64,000 nt of DNA from Stieleria mannarensis (GCF_014154935.1 NZ_JACEHH010000001.1:124001-188000); one strand, 5' to 3'; shown: positions 42,168 through 50,411, counted from the first letter of the stretch. Notes: generated by a model not told the origin, from the letters alone. Translations and numbers: made by a program.

Positions 42168-42264
42168 TGAGATTCTCTCCCTCCGGGAGAGACGGCGTTT
42201 GCGCAGCATGCAAACGCTAGAGAGGGGCGACGGTTTACGAAAGTCTTGGCGACTTCCGCTACGA
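42168..42264. repeat. 97-bp repeat B, copy 2
   Basis: Same length and hairpin set as the copy at 35746-35842, with about 8 substitutions. On the minus strand it begins 1-2 nt behind the rpmA stop (TAG at 42266-42268), as CGTAGCGGAAGTCGCCAAGA. Confidence 0.95.
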
Positions 42265-42265
42265 G

Positions 42266-42511
42266 CTACGCCGAGACGACGTTGATGCGTCGGCCTTTTT
42301 GGTCGAATTCGACTTTGCCGTCGACCAGGGCGAACAGGGTGTAGTCATTGCCCTGACCGACACCGCGTCCGGCACGCCAACGGGTGCCACACTGACGGAT
42401 CAGGATGTTACCCGCGCTGACTGCTTCGCCGCCGAATTTTTTGACGCCACGGCGTTGTGCGTTGGAATCGCGGCCGTTGCGGCTGGATCCCTGACCTTTC
42501 TTATGTGCCAT
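42266..42511 (-). CDS. rpmA: 50S ribosomal protein L27
   Basis: An 81-residue protein with the near-invariant N-terminus [20 protein letters not shown] and the L27 core [20 protein letters not shown], followed by the loop [20 protein letters not shown]. The N-terminal tail reaches the peptidyl-transferase centre in the ribosome. There is no Firmicutes-type cleavable leader. The usual partner rplU (L21) is not upstream: 467 bp of repeat-bearing DNA precede it, so L27 stands alone here. Confidence 0.97.
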   Translation of the reverse strand: MAHKKGQGSSRNGRDSNAQRRGVKKFGGEAVSAGNILIRQCGTRWRAGRGVGQGNDYTLFALVDGKVEFDQKGRRINVVSA

Positions 42512-42677
42512 CTTTGGAGACCTGAAATCGTTGTGTTTTTTGGGGGTCCAGGAGAATATCGACAGATCCCCTGGACTTCAACCCGTTTCCAGGGGCAGAA
42601 AGGCGCAGATTTTGCGACGGGCGTCACAGATGCCGTCAGGATCGGGGGCATCGGTGTCTAGACAACTTTCAATGGCT

Positions 42678-42709
42678 CCCTTCTCCCCCGGCTTTGCGGG
42701 GGAGAAGGG
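42678..42709. repeat. perfect hairpin CCCTTCTCCCCC / GGGGGAGAAGGG
   Basis: A 12-bp perfect stem with an 8-base GC-rich loop (GGCTTTGC), followed by TTGGGGATGAGGGGG. The latter is roughly complementary to CCCTCACCCCCAACCCC at 42780, so the elements may nest. Confidence 0.85.
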
Positions 42710-42794
42710 TTGGGGATGAGGGGGGCAGCGGCCTGCAAGAAGCCACTGAAATGAGCCACAGACGGCCCGGGCGTGCGGCCCCTCACCCCCAACC

Positions 42795-42870
42795 CCTCTC
42801 CCCAAAACAGATCGCGGTCATCGGCACTGGGCGATCGAACTCTTTTTGCGCGATCTGTTTTAGGGAGAGG
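42795..42870. repeat. 21-bp inverted repeat around a 34-base loop
   Basis: Left arm CCTCTCCCCAAAACAGATCG plus C; right arm 42850-42870 is its complement with one mismatch. The loop carries GGCGATCGAACTCTTTTTGC-like sequence. It may act as a transcript-end hairpin for proA, or be a dispersed element. Confidence 0.85.
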
Positions 42871-42978
42871 GGGGGATGTCCTCGATTGCGAGCCGGCTAA
42901 TGTAGACACAAATGCCCGCCAGGAGGGGGCCGTGCAAAAACCGCACGGCCTCTGTCGCCGAGGGTGAATCGGGTCGCG

Positions 42979-44256
42979 CTAGGTCCGGATTTGTCCGTTG
43001 CCTTTGACGATGTATTTGTACGTCGTCAGCTCGCGCAATCCGCAGGGGCCGCGGGCGTGGAACTTGTCGGTGGAGATGCCGATCTCCGCTCCCAGCCCGA
43101 ACACGCCGCCGTCGTTGAACCGCGTGCTGGCGTTGACCATCACCGCCGAGCTGTCGACGCCTGCGGTGAACGCTTCGGCCGCGGCCAAGTCACGGGTGAC
43201 GATCGCGTCGGTGTGGTGTGACCCGTAGCGGTTGATGTGCTTGATCGCGTCGTCGATCGAGCGGACCAGCGCGACGCTGATCACCGGTCCCAGGTATTCC
43301 GTTCCCCAGTCCTCTTCGTTCGCGGGCACGCTACCGGGGATCAATTGAGCGGCCGCTTGGTCGGCGCGGATCTCGACATTCTCCGCTCGCAGTCGCTCGG
43401 CGATCGCCGGCAGTGCCGACGGGGCGATCGACTCGTGGACCAGCAGCGATTCACAGGCGTTGCAGACCCCCATCCGTTGGCATTTCGCGTTGTGAACGAT
43501 TTTCGCAGCCATGTCGACGTCGGCCGATTGATCGACATAGACGTGGCAGTTGCCGTCGTAGTGCTTGATCACGGGCATCGTCGCTTCGCTGGTGACGCGA
43601 CGAATCAGCCCTTCGCCGCCGCGTGGGATCGCGACGTCGATGTACTGGTCAAGTGAAAGGAATTCGCCGACGGCGGATCGGTCGGTCGTCGAAACCAGCT
43701 GGACGGCCGCCGAGGGCAATCCGCAGTGCTCTGCCGCGGCGGACAGCAAGTCGACGATCGCGCGGCTGCTGTGAATCGCTTCCTTGCCGCCTCGCAGGAT
43801 CACGGCGTTCCCGCTTTTGACACAGATCGCCGCGGCGTCGGCGGTGACGTTGGGGCGGCTTTCATAAATGAAGAACACCACGCCCAGCGGCACACGCTTC
43901 TTCAGGATTTGCAACCCGCCGGGGCGTGTAAATCCGTCAAGGACTTCACCGACCGGATCGGCCAACATGCTGATCTCGCGGAGCGCCGTGGCGATGCCGC
44001 CGATTCGGTCCGCATTGAGCCTCAATCGGTCCACCGCCGCATCGGTCAGCCCGTAACCGGGGGCTGTCGCCAAGTCCTGCTCATTGGCGGCGACGATTTG
44101 GTCGACCGAATCGATCAGCGCGTCGGCCGATTCGTTCAACCAACGGTTCTTGACTTCCGTATCGAGCGTCGCCAGTGCCGCAGAAGCTTCTTTGGCGCGT
44201 TTCGCGGTGTCACGACAGTACGTGGCGAGGTCGTTGGGGGGCGCGGCCGTGTTCAT
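42979..44256 (-). CDS. proA: glutamate-5-semialdehyde (gamma-glutamyl phosphate) reductase
   Basis: A 425-residue protein from the ATG at 44256 (MNTAAPPNDLATYCRDTAKR), the usual ProA length; upstream in-frame sequence is non-conserved. It has the family motifs PLGVVFFIYESRPNVTADAA, NAVILRGGKEAIHSS, the catalytic cysteine region QRMGVCNACESLLVH and RFNDGGVFGLGAEIGISTDK. It reduces gamma-glutamyl phosphate with NADPH in proline synthesis. The proB kinase gene is not in the window. It is divergent from the YmdB-like gene. Confidence 0.97.
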   Translation of the reverse strand: MNTAAPPNDLATYCRDTAKRAKEASAALATLDTEVKNRWLNESADALIDSVDQIVAANEQDLATAPGYGLTDAAVDRLRLNADRIGGIATALREISMLADPVGEVLDGFTRPGGLQILKKRVPLGVVFFIYESRPNVTADAAAICVKSGNAVILRGGKEAIHSSRAIVDLLSAAAEHCGLPSAAVQLVSTTDRSAVGEFLSLDQYIDVAIPRGGEGLIRRVTSEATMPVIKHYDGNCHVYVDQSADVDMAAKIVHNAKCQRMGVCNACESLLVHESIAPSALPAIAERLRAENVEIRADQAAAQLIPGSVPANEEDWGTEYLGPVISVALVRSIDDAIKHINRYGSHHTDAIVTRDLAAAEAFTAGVDSSAVMVNASTRFNDGGVFGLGAEIGISTDKFHARGPCGLRELTTYKYIVKGNGQIRT

Positions 44257-44637
44257 GGACGTGGAAAGATCGGTGAAAGAAAGGAAGCGAAATCCAGTAT
44301 TCGTCTCTATCACCATAGCCAAACTGTGCCGGGAAGGAACCGCCAGTGGTTGCGCCGAGTCCCTTGCGCGACGGCCTGGAGCCGATGGACGCGGGTGCCG
44401 GTTGTGTGGCGGCGGAGAACCGCGGCTAATTTGACCAACGGGCCATAGGGACTTCAGAAACCAACGGTTGCTCCGATTCCGATGCACGTGGCGGCCTGGA
44501 GCGTTGACGAGGGGCGACTGCACCGATACGGTTTGGCGTGTCGGCGCCCCCGTCCGCCGGGCGGTGGGTGCCGTCGACTCGTTGCCGACTCGTCTGCCGA
44601 TCACCGTCCCCCAAACCCCCGCAGTGATTCACCCGGT
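44257..44637. other. 381-bp divergent region
   Basis: GC-rich spacer between the proA and YmdB-like starts. Open frames exist on both strands but lack gene-like features. No repeat, hairpin or promoter was recognised. Confidence 0.45.
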
Positions 44638-45423
44638 ATGAAGTTCCTGTTTCTCGGAGACATCGTCGGAAAACCCGGCATGAGCGCTGTGCTGCAAAAC
44701 ACGCAGCGGATCCGCGAAGAGTTGGACTTGGACTACGTGATCGCCAACGCGGAGAACGCTTCGGACGGTTCGGGTTTGATGCCCAAGCAATTCGAGCGTT
44801 TGATCGACAGCGGGATCGACGGGGTCACCTTGGGAGACCACATCTTTCGTCGCAAGGAGATCATCCGCACGTTGGAAAAAAGCGATCGCATCGTCAAGCC
44901 CGCCAATTATCCCGACGAGGCGGCGGGGCGGCGCTGGTCGCTGGTCAAACGGGGCGGACGGCGGCCCTTGGCTTTCGTGTCGATCATGGGACGCGTGTTC
45001 ATGCGGCCGGTCGATTGCCCCTTCAAGGCGCTCGATGAAGTGCTTGCGGAAATCGAGCCGCACACCGATCAGATCCTGGTCGATGTGCATGCCGAAGCCA
45101 CCAGCGACAAGCAGTGTATCGGGCGCTACCTGGACGGTCGGGTCACCGCCGTGCTGGGCACCCACACCCACGTCCCTACTGCCGATGCCTGCATCCTGCC
45201 CCATCGAACCGCGTTCCAATGCGACGTCGGCATGTGCGGGCCGTACGAAAGCATCATCGGCCGAGACATCGAACGGGTCACCCACACCACGCGAACCGCA
45301 GAACCCTGTCACTTTCACGTGGCCACCGGTGACGTGCGGCTGTGCGGTGCGATTGTCGAATCGGACGCCGAAGGACGCGCGGTCAAGATCGAACGTTTCG
45401 AGCAACGTGTGATCGTCAACTAA
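44638..45423 (+). CDS. YmdB-like (TIGR00282) metallophosphoesterase
   Basis: A 261-residue protein from the ATG at 44638. It starts MKFLFLGDIVGKPGMSAV and carries the binuclear metal motifs of the YmdB family: GDIVG, NAENASDGSGL, GDHIFRRKE, DVHAEATSDK and GTHTHVPTADA. Relatives are cytosolic 2',3'-cyclic-nucleotide phosphodiesterases. The length is typical. An in-frame extension upstream is rejected because the conserved start is at 44638. It converges on the BON gene. Confidence 0.92.
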   Translation: MKFLFLGDIVGKPGMSAVLQNTQRIREELDLDYVIANAENASDGSGLMPKQFERLIDSGIDGVTLGDHIFRRKEIIRTLEKSDRIVKPANYPDEAAGRRWSLVKRGGRRPLAFVSIMGRVFMRPVDCPFKALDEVLAEIEPHTDQILVDVHAEATSDKQCIGRYLDGRVTAVLGTHTHVPTADACILPHRTAFQCDVGMCGPYESIIGRDIERVTHTTRTAEPCHFHVATGDVRLCGAIVESDAEGRAVKIERFEQRVIVN

Positions 45424-45424
45424 T

Positions 45425-45451
45425 AAAAAAGCCGGCAATCAGATTGCCGGC
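45425..45451 (-). terminator. Rho-independent terminator of the BON gene
   Basis: A near-perfect palindrome GCCGGCAATCAGATTGCCGG is bordered at its left by AAAAAA, which reads as a T-run on the minus strand. It therefore ends minus-strand transcripts leaving the BON gene, whose stop is 50 bp away. Confidence 0.88.
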
Positions 45452-45502
45452 CGTTGACGCTGGCCGCCCGATCACAGGCGGCGGTTCTCGTTATCGTCCG
45501 CT

Positions 45503-45724
45503 TTAGTTGCGGACGTCGACGTGATTGACCACCTGCAACGAACCGGCGACCGGCAACACGGCCTCCTGAGCGAGCTGCTTGTGATAAAAGCTGCGAACGT
45601 TGCCGTGCAGCTGCAGCTCGTTGGATTCCTCATCCACACGCAGCGAACGAAGTTCCGGCACCGAGCTTTTCGCCAGCAGCGCCGAGGCCGCCGTGACGAT
45701 CTCTTGGGTTTGCATCGTTGTCAT
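45503..45724 (-). CDS. small BON-domain protein
   Basis: A 73-residue protein from the ATG at 45724 (MTTMQTQEIVTAASALLAKS). It contains a single BON-like fold: VPELRSLRVDEESNELQLHG, the Gly-bearing turn, then NVRSFYHKQLAQEAVLPVAG and VVNHVDVRN. BON domains bind phospholipids or small ligands. There is no signal peptide, so it is probably cytosolic. Its family size is at the minimum for one domain. The upstream in-frame extension reads through AT-rich DNA and is rejected. Confidence 0.82.
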   Translation of the reverse strand: MTTMQTQEIVTAASALLAKSSVPELRSLRVDEESNELQLHGNVRSFYHKQLAQEAVLPVAGSLQVVNHVDVRN

Positions 45725-46199
45725 GAATAAAGTCTGAAAGCAGTGATGGTTGGGTGACGTTGAAATATCACACATTGCAACGGAATTGCCTACAGGAATT
45801 TCAAGAATTTCGACCATTCGTTGCCGCAATGAATGCCCTGCCGCGAGCGCCTTCGCTGCATTCGCTCTGTCCCCTCAAACGCAAGTGATGCGGGCAACGT
45901 GGGCAAGCGTTTTCGTCAAGGACGGTCGACAGACATTCTTTGTTTTGCTAGCAAATACATTCATGAAAACAATTTCGGATCCGCGCATGATCCGCCTTGA
46001 CCGCTGCAAAGGGGCGCCCGTATCTTCCGCCCATCGCTGAGACGCTTGGCTTTGAGCCCAACGCGGCTCGGCGATCGATGCGACTCGCTGGCGTGATCCT
46101 GCACTGGCACCTTGGAATTTATTATTCGATTCTCAGGTAGCTGCGGACGAATCGTACGACACGGATTCGACGGATTGAATCACGTGTGACGGTGAAGGC

Positions 46200-46364
46200 G
46201 GCGAGACGCAGGCAAGTGTTCGGCAGGTCCCGGCAAGGACGCATGGGACCGCGTCGAACCGAACCCGAGTGGTCGCCGACCACGCACCATCCACCGGCTC
46301 CCGGTCCCATAGCGCGTTATCCTCCGCCCCCCTAGGATCTCGTACTGGACCGGGGGCTTTTTTT
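46200..46364 (+). ncRNA. candidate structured small RNA
   Basis: Several stems can be placed on the plus strand: GTTCGG (46218) with CCGAAC (46259); GGTCCC (46226) with GGGACC (46245); GTGGTC with GACCAC (46269-46283). A competing 9-bp pair joins ATGGGACCG (46243) and CGGTCCCAT (46302). It ends in GCCCCC / GGGGGC plus T7. No open frame explains the terminator. It matches none of the standard RNAs (RNase P, tmRNA, SRP, 6S) that I can recall. The 5' end is unknown; expression is unproven. Confidence 0.4.
46326..46364 (+). terminator. terminator-like hairpin with T-run
   Basis: GCCCCC (46326-46331) pairs with GGGGGC (46352-46357) across a 20-base loop and is followed by TTTTTTT. No plus-strand protein gene lies within 900 bp upstream, so it suggests a short RNA gene. 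The large loop weakens the call. Confidence 0.5.
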
Positions 46365-46476
46365 ATGCGCACGCGCTGCTCGGTCGCTGCATCCTTCTTC
46401 TCGTCCCATCGGTCCTCTCCGTCCTATTCGTCCTCTCACCTGATGGAACTGCAAGCCCGACGATCGAACGCGGCGA

Positions 46477-47217
46477 TCACTCCGTTTGATGGTCCGTCGG
46501 CTCCAAGATAAACCGATACCCGGCGTCGCGAATCGTCAGCAGGTGGGTCGGTTGGCTGCTATCGGGTTCGATGATCTTGCGCAGTTGTGCGACGGTTTGG
46601 TCGACCGCACGGGTTTGCAGGTTGCCGCTGATTTCCCAGACCTCGCTCAGCAATTCGCTGCGGCTGATCACGCGGTCCGGGTTCTCGACAAAGTACTTCA
46701 GCAGTTTCAATTGCTTGGGTGTCATCGGGACCGTCTTACCGCCGACGGAAACCTCGTGGTTGAGGAAGTGTGCCGAGACGTTGCCGAATTCGGCCTGTTC
46801 GACCGACTCGCGATTGCGGCGCTGCGGCGTCTTGCCCGGGGAGGGCGTGGCATGCTGTAGCAGGTTCTTCACGCGGCTCAGCAATTCATCCAACTCGAAG
46901 GGTTTGTTCATGTACTGATTGGCGCCGACGTCAAAACCCCGCGCGCGGTCTTCGGCCAGCGTTCGGGCCGACAGCATCAAGATCGGTGTGGTGACCCCGG
47001 CGTCGCGAATCGTCTCGCACACCGTGTAGCCGCTCATCCCCGGCAGCATTAGATCCAAAACGATCAAATGGATCGGTTCGCTGGACGCATCGACCAACCG
47101 CAGTGCCGTCGGTCCGTCTTCGACCAGCGTGACGCGGTAGTTGTCGGCTTCAAGGTTGTACTTGATCCCGACCCCCAGGTGCTTTTCATCTTCGACGACA
47201 AGGATATGAGGACGCAT
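46477..47217 (-). CDS. OmpR/PhoB-family response regulator
   Basis: A 246-residue regulator: receiver at residues 1-~120 (HILVVEDEKHLGVGIKYNLE, phospho-acceptor in LIVLDLMLPGMSG, and NKPFELDELLSRV), then a linker and a winged-helix output (~155-240; MTPKQLKLLKYFVENPDRVI, RAVDQTVAQLRKIIEPD, IRDAGYRFI). It is 13 bp downstream of the kinase gene, forming a two-gene operon with kinase first. The signal and targets are unknown. The C-rich run CCTGAAACCACCACACCC lies before its start. Confidence 0.95.
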   Translation of the reverse strand: MRPHILVVEDEKHLGVGIKYNLEADNYRVTLVEDGPTALRLVDASSEPIHLIVLDLMLPGMSGYTVCETIRDAGVTTPILMLSARTLAEDRARGFDVGANQYMNKPFELDELLSRVKNLLQHATPSPGKTPQRRNRESVEQAEFGNVSAHFLNHEVSVGGKTVPMTPKQLKLLKYFVENPDRVISRSELLSEVWEISGNLQTRAVDQTVAQLRKIIEPDSSQPTHLLTIRDAGYRFILEPTDHQTE

Positions 47218-47230
47218 GGGTGTGGTGGTT

Positions 47231-48202
47231 TCAGGTTTCGGGTTTCAGGTTTGGCGTGGGGCAGTCGTCGGGCGAATCGACGGCGACGTTTTTCATCGTG
47301 ACTTCGAAAACGGTGCCCGGGTTTCCGTCGATTTCACGCCGTCCTCGAATCCTGACGCTCGCGCCGACGGACTTGCTGACCGTCCGCACCAGGTACAGGC
47401 CCAGGCCGGTGCCCGGCGTGCTGCGTTCCAATTCGTTTCCCAGTCGCACGAATCGGCCGAAAATCTTGCGGCGTTTGTCGTAGGGGATGCCCGCACCGTT
47501 GTCGGTGATCGCGACGACGACTTGATCTTCTTTTCCTTTCCCTTCAATGGGGCGAATCGACGCAATGACTTCGGGAGGAGACCCGCCGTATTTGATCGCG
47601 TTGTCGATCAGGTTGCGGAATAGGATTTCGACCTGGACCGAGCGACTGCGGATCGTCACGGGGGAACTGTCGACTTTGACCGTCTCGGTCGGCAAGCGGT
47701 AGCGCATGCACGCCGCCTCGCCACATTCGGCCAGCATTTGATCCAACCGGAACACCTCCTCGTCTTCCGGTTCGCTTCCCCGGTCGATGCGGGCTGCGTC
47801 CAATAGGTGGTTGATCAGGGCGTCCAACCGTTCGACGTCTTCCAGCATGATGCGGTGGAAATCACGTTGCTGGTTTTCGTCGACGCTGTGCCGCGACATC
47901 GTCTGCAGGTACAGCTTCAGCGACGCGATCGGGCTTTTCAGTTCATGGGTGACCGAGTCGATGAAATTGGATTGGCGCTGGTTCAAGCGGACGGCCTTGA
48001 TCGTCAGCGTCAAGTAAACGATCACTCCAGCGAGAATGCTCAGCAGCAACAGACTGCCCAGGATGAACAGCGTCCAAAACAGACCGCTCCGCTCGGAGCC
48101 GATGAAGCTGTACACCGCCCAGATCGCACCGAGGATCACCACCAGGACGATCAGGACGACACCCAAGGTGACGGGGGCTCGGAGGGAACGGCGTTCGAGC
48201 AT
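47231..48202 (-). CDS. membrane sensor histidine kinase
   Basis: A 323-residue kinase with two N-terminal membrane helices (residues ~11-33 and ~42-66) and almost no periplasmic loop (8-10 residues). The H-box has His86 in DSVTHELKSPIASLKLYLQ. N-box NLIDNAIKYGG, G1 DNGAGIPYD and G2 GTGLGLYLVR are present. With so small a sensor region it probably senses within the membrane or through a partner. It is cotranscribed with the OmpR-type regulator. Its C-terminal codons (NLKPET) coincide with a CCTGAAACC-type short repeat. Confidence 0.95.
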   Translation of the reverse strand: MLERRSLRAPVTLGVVLIVLVVILGAIWAVYSFIGSERSGLFWTLFILGSLLLLSILAGVIVYLTLTIKAVRLNQRQSNFIDSVTHELKSPIASLKLYLQTMSRHSVDENQQRDFHRIMLEDVERLDALINHLLDAARIDRGSEPEDEEVFRLDQMLAECGEAACMRYRLPTETVKVDSSPVTIRSRSVQVEILFRNLIDNAIKYGGSPPEVIASIRPIEGKGKEDQVVVAITDNGAGIPYDKRRKIFGRFVRLGNELERSTPGTGLGLYLVRTVSKSVGASVRIRGRREIDGNPGTVFEVTMKNVAVDSPDDCPTPNLKPET

Positions 48203-48669
48203 AACGGGGTTGATGAAGGCAGGAGGCGGGTGGGCCGACGTCTTCGGCTTAGGGGGGGGCGGCAGCCTGGCACGCTGGATGCCTGGATGGCGGAGCCGGT
48301 CCGCTGGTTCAGAGGGCCAGTTTAACGCCGCGCGGCAACTTGGCTGTAGCGGTGTTGCCGCGGGGGGGGGGGCACTTGTGCGAATCGCGTGGCGTTCGTT
48401 TTCGGTGGGGCACGCCGCCTTTGTGTTGGCCGCAACGCCTTTCGGGCAGCCGCAAAAAAATTGAACGCGCGTTCATTCTTAGACCGCAACCTGTCGACAA
48501 AAACGACGGGGCTTCGCCAGTTTGCCCCGTGCCGTCTTTTCCGAACTTACAAATATTGAGATTCGGTCCGCTTTTTCCGCATTCTGCCCATGACGGAATT
48601 TAGGTTCCCGGCAATAATCGAATTATGTGAGTTTAGTTTCCACTAGGCGGAAAATAACGAGAGGGGTCT
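48203..48669. other. 467-bp divergent intergenic region
   Basis: No gene is supported between the kinase start and the tail-anchored-protein start. Positions 48358-48372 hold a run of Gs. A perfect 14-bp palindrome lies at 48463-48476. The last 100 bases are AT-rich and probably hold the promoter of the downstream gene; TTTAGTTTCCACTAGG lies near 48635. Confidence 0.5.
48463..48476. promoter_or_regulatory. perfect palindrome TGAACGCGCGTTCA
   Basis: The core GAAC-N4-GTTC equals the LexA (SOS) box form known from Gram-positive bacteria. It is ~190 bp from the next start, farther than a usual operator, and no SOS gene is adjacent. It may be an operator for another dimeric repressor, or chance. 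Confidence 0.25.
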
Positions 48670-49116
48670 ATGAACAGCCATGTGCAGGTGATTCGGTTCT
48701 CAGAAGCGACCATCCGCCAAGTCAGGCTCGATTGCAATCGAGCCATGATCCGCGCCCGCTTTTGTCCACAACGCAGTGAAATCCTGCAGGTGCGATGTAT
48801 CGACAATCGGGCCGAAACGGAAACCGAATTCGGCAACCAGCTCTGGTATTTCGAAGGGGTCGGTGTTGACGAATTGGACCGCCGGCATCGCGTCTATGGG
48901 GTTGTGGAATACTCGACTCAATTCGGCCTGAACGAACTGGTCGAAGACGGGGTGTTCACAACCGAGAACCAGCGCGAGCGGTTTCGCAGTCTGTATGAAC
49001 GCGAAGTGCAACGCCCCGATTGGCGGCATCCGGGGCATCGCTGGTTGGCTGCGGCGGTGATCGCCGTTTCGATGGCCTGGTTGGGCTATCTGATGTTCGG
49101 GGCCGCCGCGGGTTAA
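48670..49116 (+). CDS. tail-anchored hypothetical protein
   Basis: A 148-residue protein. GAGAGGGG (48659-48666) just before the ATG is one of the few good ribosome sites in the window. The soluble part (1-~118) has mixed alpha/beta sequence with conserved-looking acidic and aromatic residues (GNQLWYFEGVGVDELDRRHR). A single C-terminal helix (WLAAAVIAVSMAWLGYLMFG) anchors it, with the bulk in the cytoplasm. No family was recognised. It stands alone, next to a copy of repeat C. Confidence 0.7.
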   Translation: MNSHVQVIRFSEATIRQVRLDCNRAMIRARFCPQRSEILQVRCIDNRAETETEFGNQLWYFEGVGVDELDRRHRVYGVVEYSTQFGLNELVEDGVFTTENQRERFRSLYEREVQRPDWRHPGHRWLAAAVIAVSMAWLGYLMFGAAAG

Positions 49117-49121
49117 CTGAA

Positions 49122-49219
49122 CTGTCGCCGTCCTCTCCGAGGTCGGCGTGGGGCAAAGCTTCGCTTTTTATGCGCACGCCGATTTTATGCGCACGCCGAG
49201 TTCGGAGAACACGGCGACC
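49122..49219. repeat. palindromic repeat C, copy 2 (inverted orientation)
   Basis: The complement of the repeat at 39721-39802, with TGTCGCCGTCCTCTCCGAGG at the left and TTCGGAGAACACGGCGAC at the right. An extra internal duplication, TTTTATGCGCACGCCGA twice, makes it ~16 bp longer. TTTTATGCGCACGC also occurs at 46361, right after the candidate RNA terminator. Confidence 0.9.
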
Positions 49220-49373
49220 CAAAGTCAGGCGGACCGCCTGTACTTGATGGCAGCGCGCGAATGCTTCCTCGAACAGGCATGGTGAACCGGCATGTCCAAT
49301 CGGTCAGGGCGGGCGGATTTCGTGGCGCCCCGCTATACTGGAGCGGTCAGTCGCCAACTCAACATGATCCGCC

Positions 49374-50411
49374 GTGTCCCAGCCCATCGTCGATGTCCAC
49401 CAGCTGCGGAAGACCTATCGCAGCCTGTCGCTGACCGGGCGCCGCCGGATCGACGCGGTTCGCGGCGTTTCTCTGCAAGCCTATCCCGGCGAGGTGTTCG
49501 GGTTGCTCGGCCCCAACGGCGCCGGAAAAACGACGCTGATCAAGATGCTGCTGGGTGTGGTCAAACCGTCCGGCGGCGACGCCACGTTGTTGGGGCAACC
49601 GATCGGCAGTTCGGCCGCCCGGTCCCGCGTCGGTTACCTGCCGGAATCGTTGCGCGTCGATCGCCATCATTCGGCGCGATCGGCGCTGCGTTACTACGGG
49701 CGGATGAGCGGCATGAGTTCGGCCGAGATTAATGCGCAAAGCGATGCGCTGTTAAAGCTGGTCGGGTTGGAAGGCCGCGATCGAGAATCCGTGCGGCGGT
49801 TCAGCAAGGGAATGTACCAGCGTTTGGGGCTGGCCCAAGCCTTGCTTCACGACCCCGATCTGTTGGTGCTGGATGAACCGACCGATGGGCTGGACCCGGT
49901 CGGACGCAACGAGGTCCGCAAGGTGATCGATCGATTGCGCGACAGCGGCAAGACGATTTTTCTCAACAGCCACATTCTGCAGGAAGTGGAGATGGTTTGC
50001 ACGCGGGTCGCGATCCTGGCCAAGGGCGAAATCAAAGCGATCGGGCCGATCGACGAATTGGCACATCGAGACGAACAAAAGTTGATCGTCGAAGTCCCCG
50101 GTGAGGGGCATGGTGACCGGGCACCGGATTGGCAAGCGATCTTCGCACCGGGGGAAGCGGCGGAAATGGACGTGACCGAGGTCCGCAAGACGTTTCGATT
50201 GACGATCGCCGTTTCCGGCCAGGATCAAATCAATGGGGTGGTCGATCGGTTGCGCGGGGCCGGCCAATCGATTTCGCGATTGGAGGTGCGACGTGAATCG
50301 TTGGAGGAGACGTTCATGCGGTTGGTCGAAACCGACTCGGTTGCGAGTGCCTCAGCGGAAATCGAATCGGAGCGCCCGTCGGCGGTCGTCGGTGATGGAG
50401 GCCAAGCGTGA
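49374..50411 (+). CDS. ABC exporter ATP-binding subunit
   Basis: A 345-residue ATPase starting with GTG at 49374. Walker A GLLGPNGAGKTTLIK, Q-loop VGYLPESLRV, signature RFSKGMYQRLG (degenerate from LSGGQ, as usual in drug/antibiotic-type exporters), Walker B DLLVLDEPTDGLDPVGR and H-loop LNSHILQEVE. A ~110-residue C-terminal extension resembles the DUF4162-type tail. It overlaps the permease gene by 4 bp (GTGA) and must work with it. Confidence 0.95.
   Translation: MSQPIVDVHQLRKTYRSLSLTGRRRIDAVRGVSLQAYPGEVFGLLGPNGAGKTTLIKMLLGVVKPSGGDATLLGQPIGSSAARSRVGYLPESLRVDRHHSARSALRYYGRMSGMSSAEINAQSDALLKLVGLEGRDRESVRRFSKGMYQRLGLAQALLHDPDLLVLDEPTDGLDPVGRNEVRKVIDRLRDSGKTIFLNSHILQEVEMVCTRVAILAKGEIKAIGPIDELAHRDEQKLIVEVPGEGHGDRAPDWQAIFAPGEAAEMDVTEVRKTFRLTIAVSGQDQINGVVDRLRGAGQSISRLEVRRESLEETFMRLVETDSVASASAEIESERPSAVVGDGGQA

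Larger units (their letters stand above)
42512..42978. other. intergenic region with two hairpin elements
   Basis: A 467-bp gap between the proA stop and the rpmA start, both on the minus strand. It holds hairpin 42678-42709, inverted repeat 42795-42870 and CCCTCACCCCCAACCCCTCT-type sequence. No rplU or other gene is visible. The rpmA promoter should lie near 42520-42650 but was not identified. Confidence 0.7.
45725..46476. other. 750-bp intergenic region with a possible RNA gene
   Basis: No protein gene is supported between the BON gene start and the response-regulator stop. Its distal third (46200-46364) has strong inverted repeats and ends in a terminator-like stem with seven Ts. The first 400 bases show nothing specific. 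Confidence 0.6.

Noticed and set aside
46104-46125. Sigma-54 promoter (TGGCAC) before the candidate RNA
   Set aside because: The -12 GC element is missing at the required spacing.
46218-46264. SRP (4.5S) RNA
   Set aside because: CAGGTCC...GGACGCA recalls the domain IV tip, but the loop has six bases, AGCA is CGCA, and the flanking helices do not pair as in SRP RNA.
46333-46352. Fragment of 23S rRNA sarcin-ricin loop on the minus strand (AGTACGAGA)
   Set aside because: The match stops after nine bases (AGTACGAGATCC against AGTACGAGAGGACC), and no neighbouring rRNA sequence is present.
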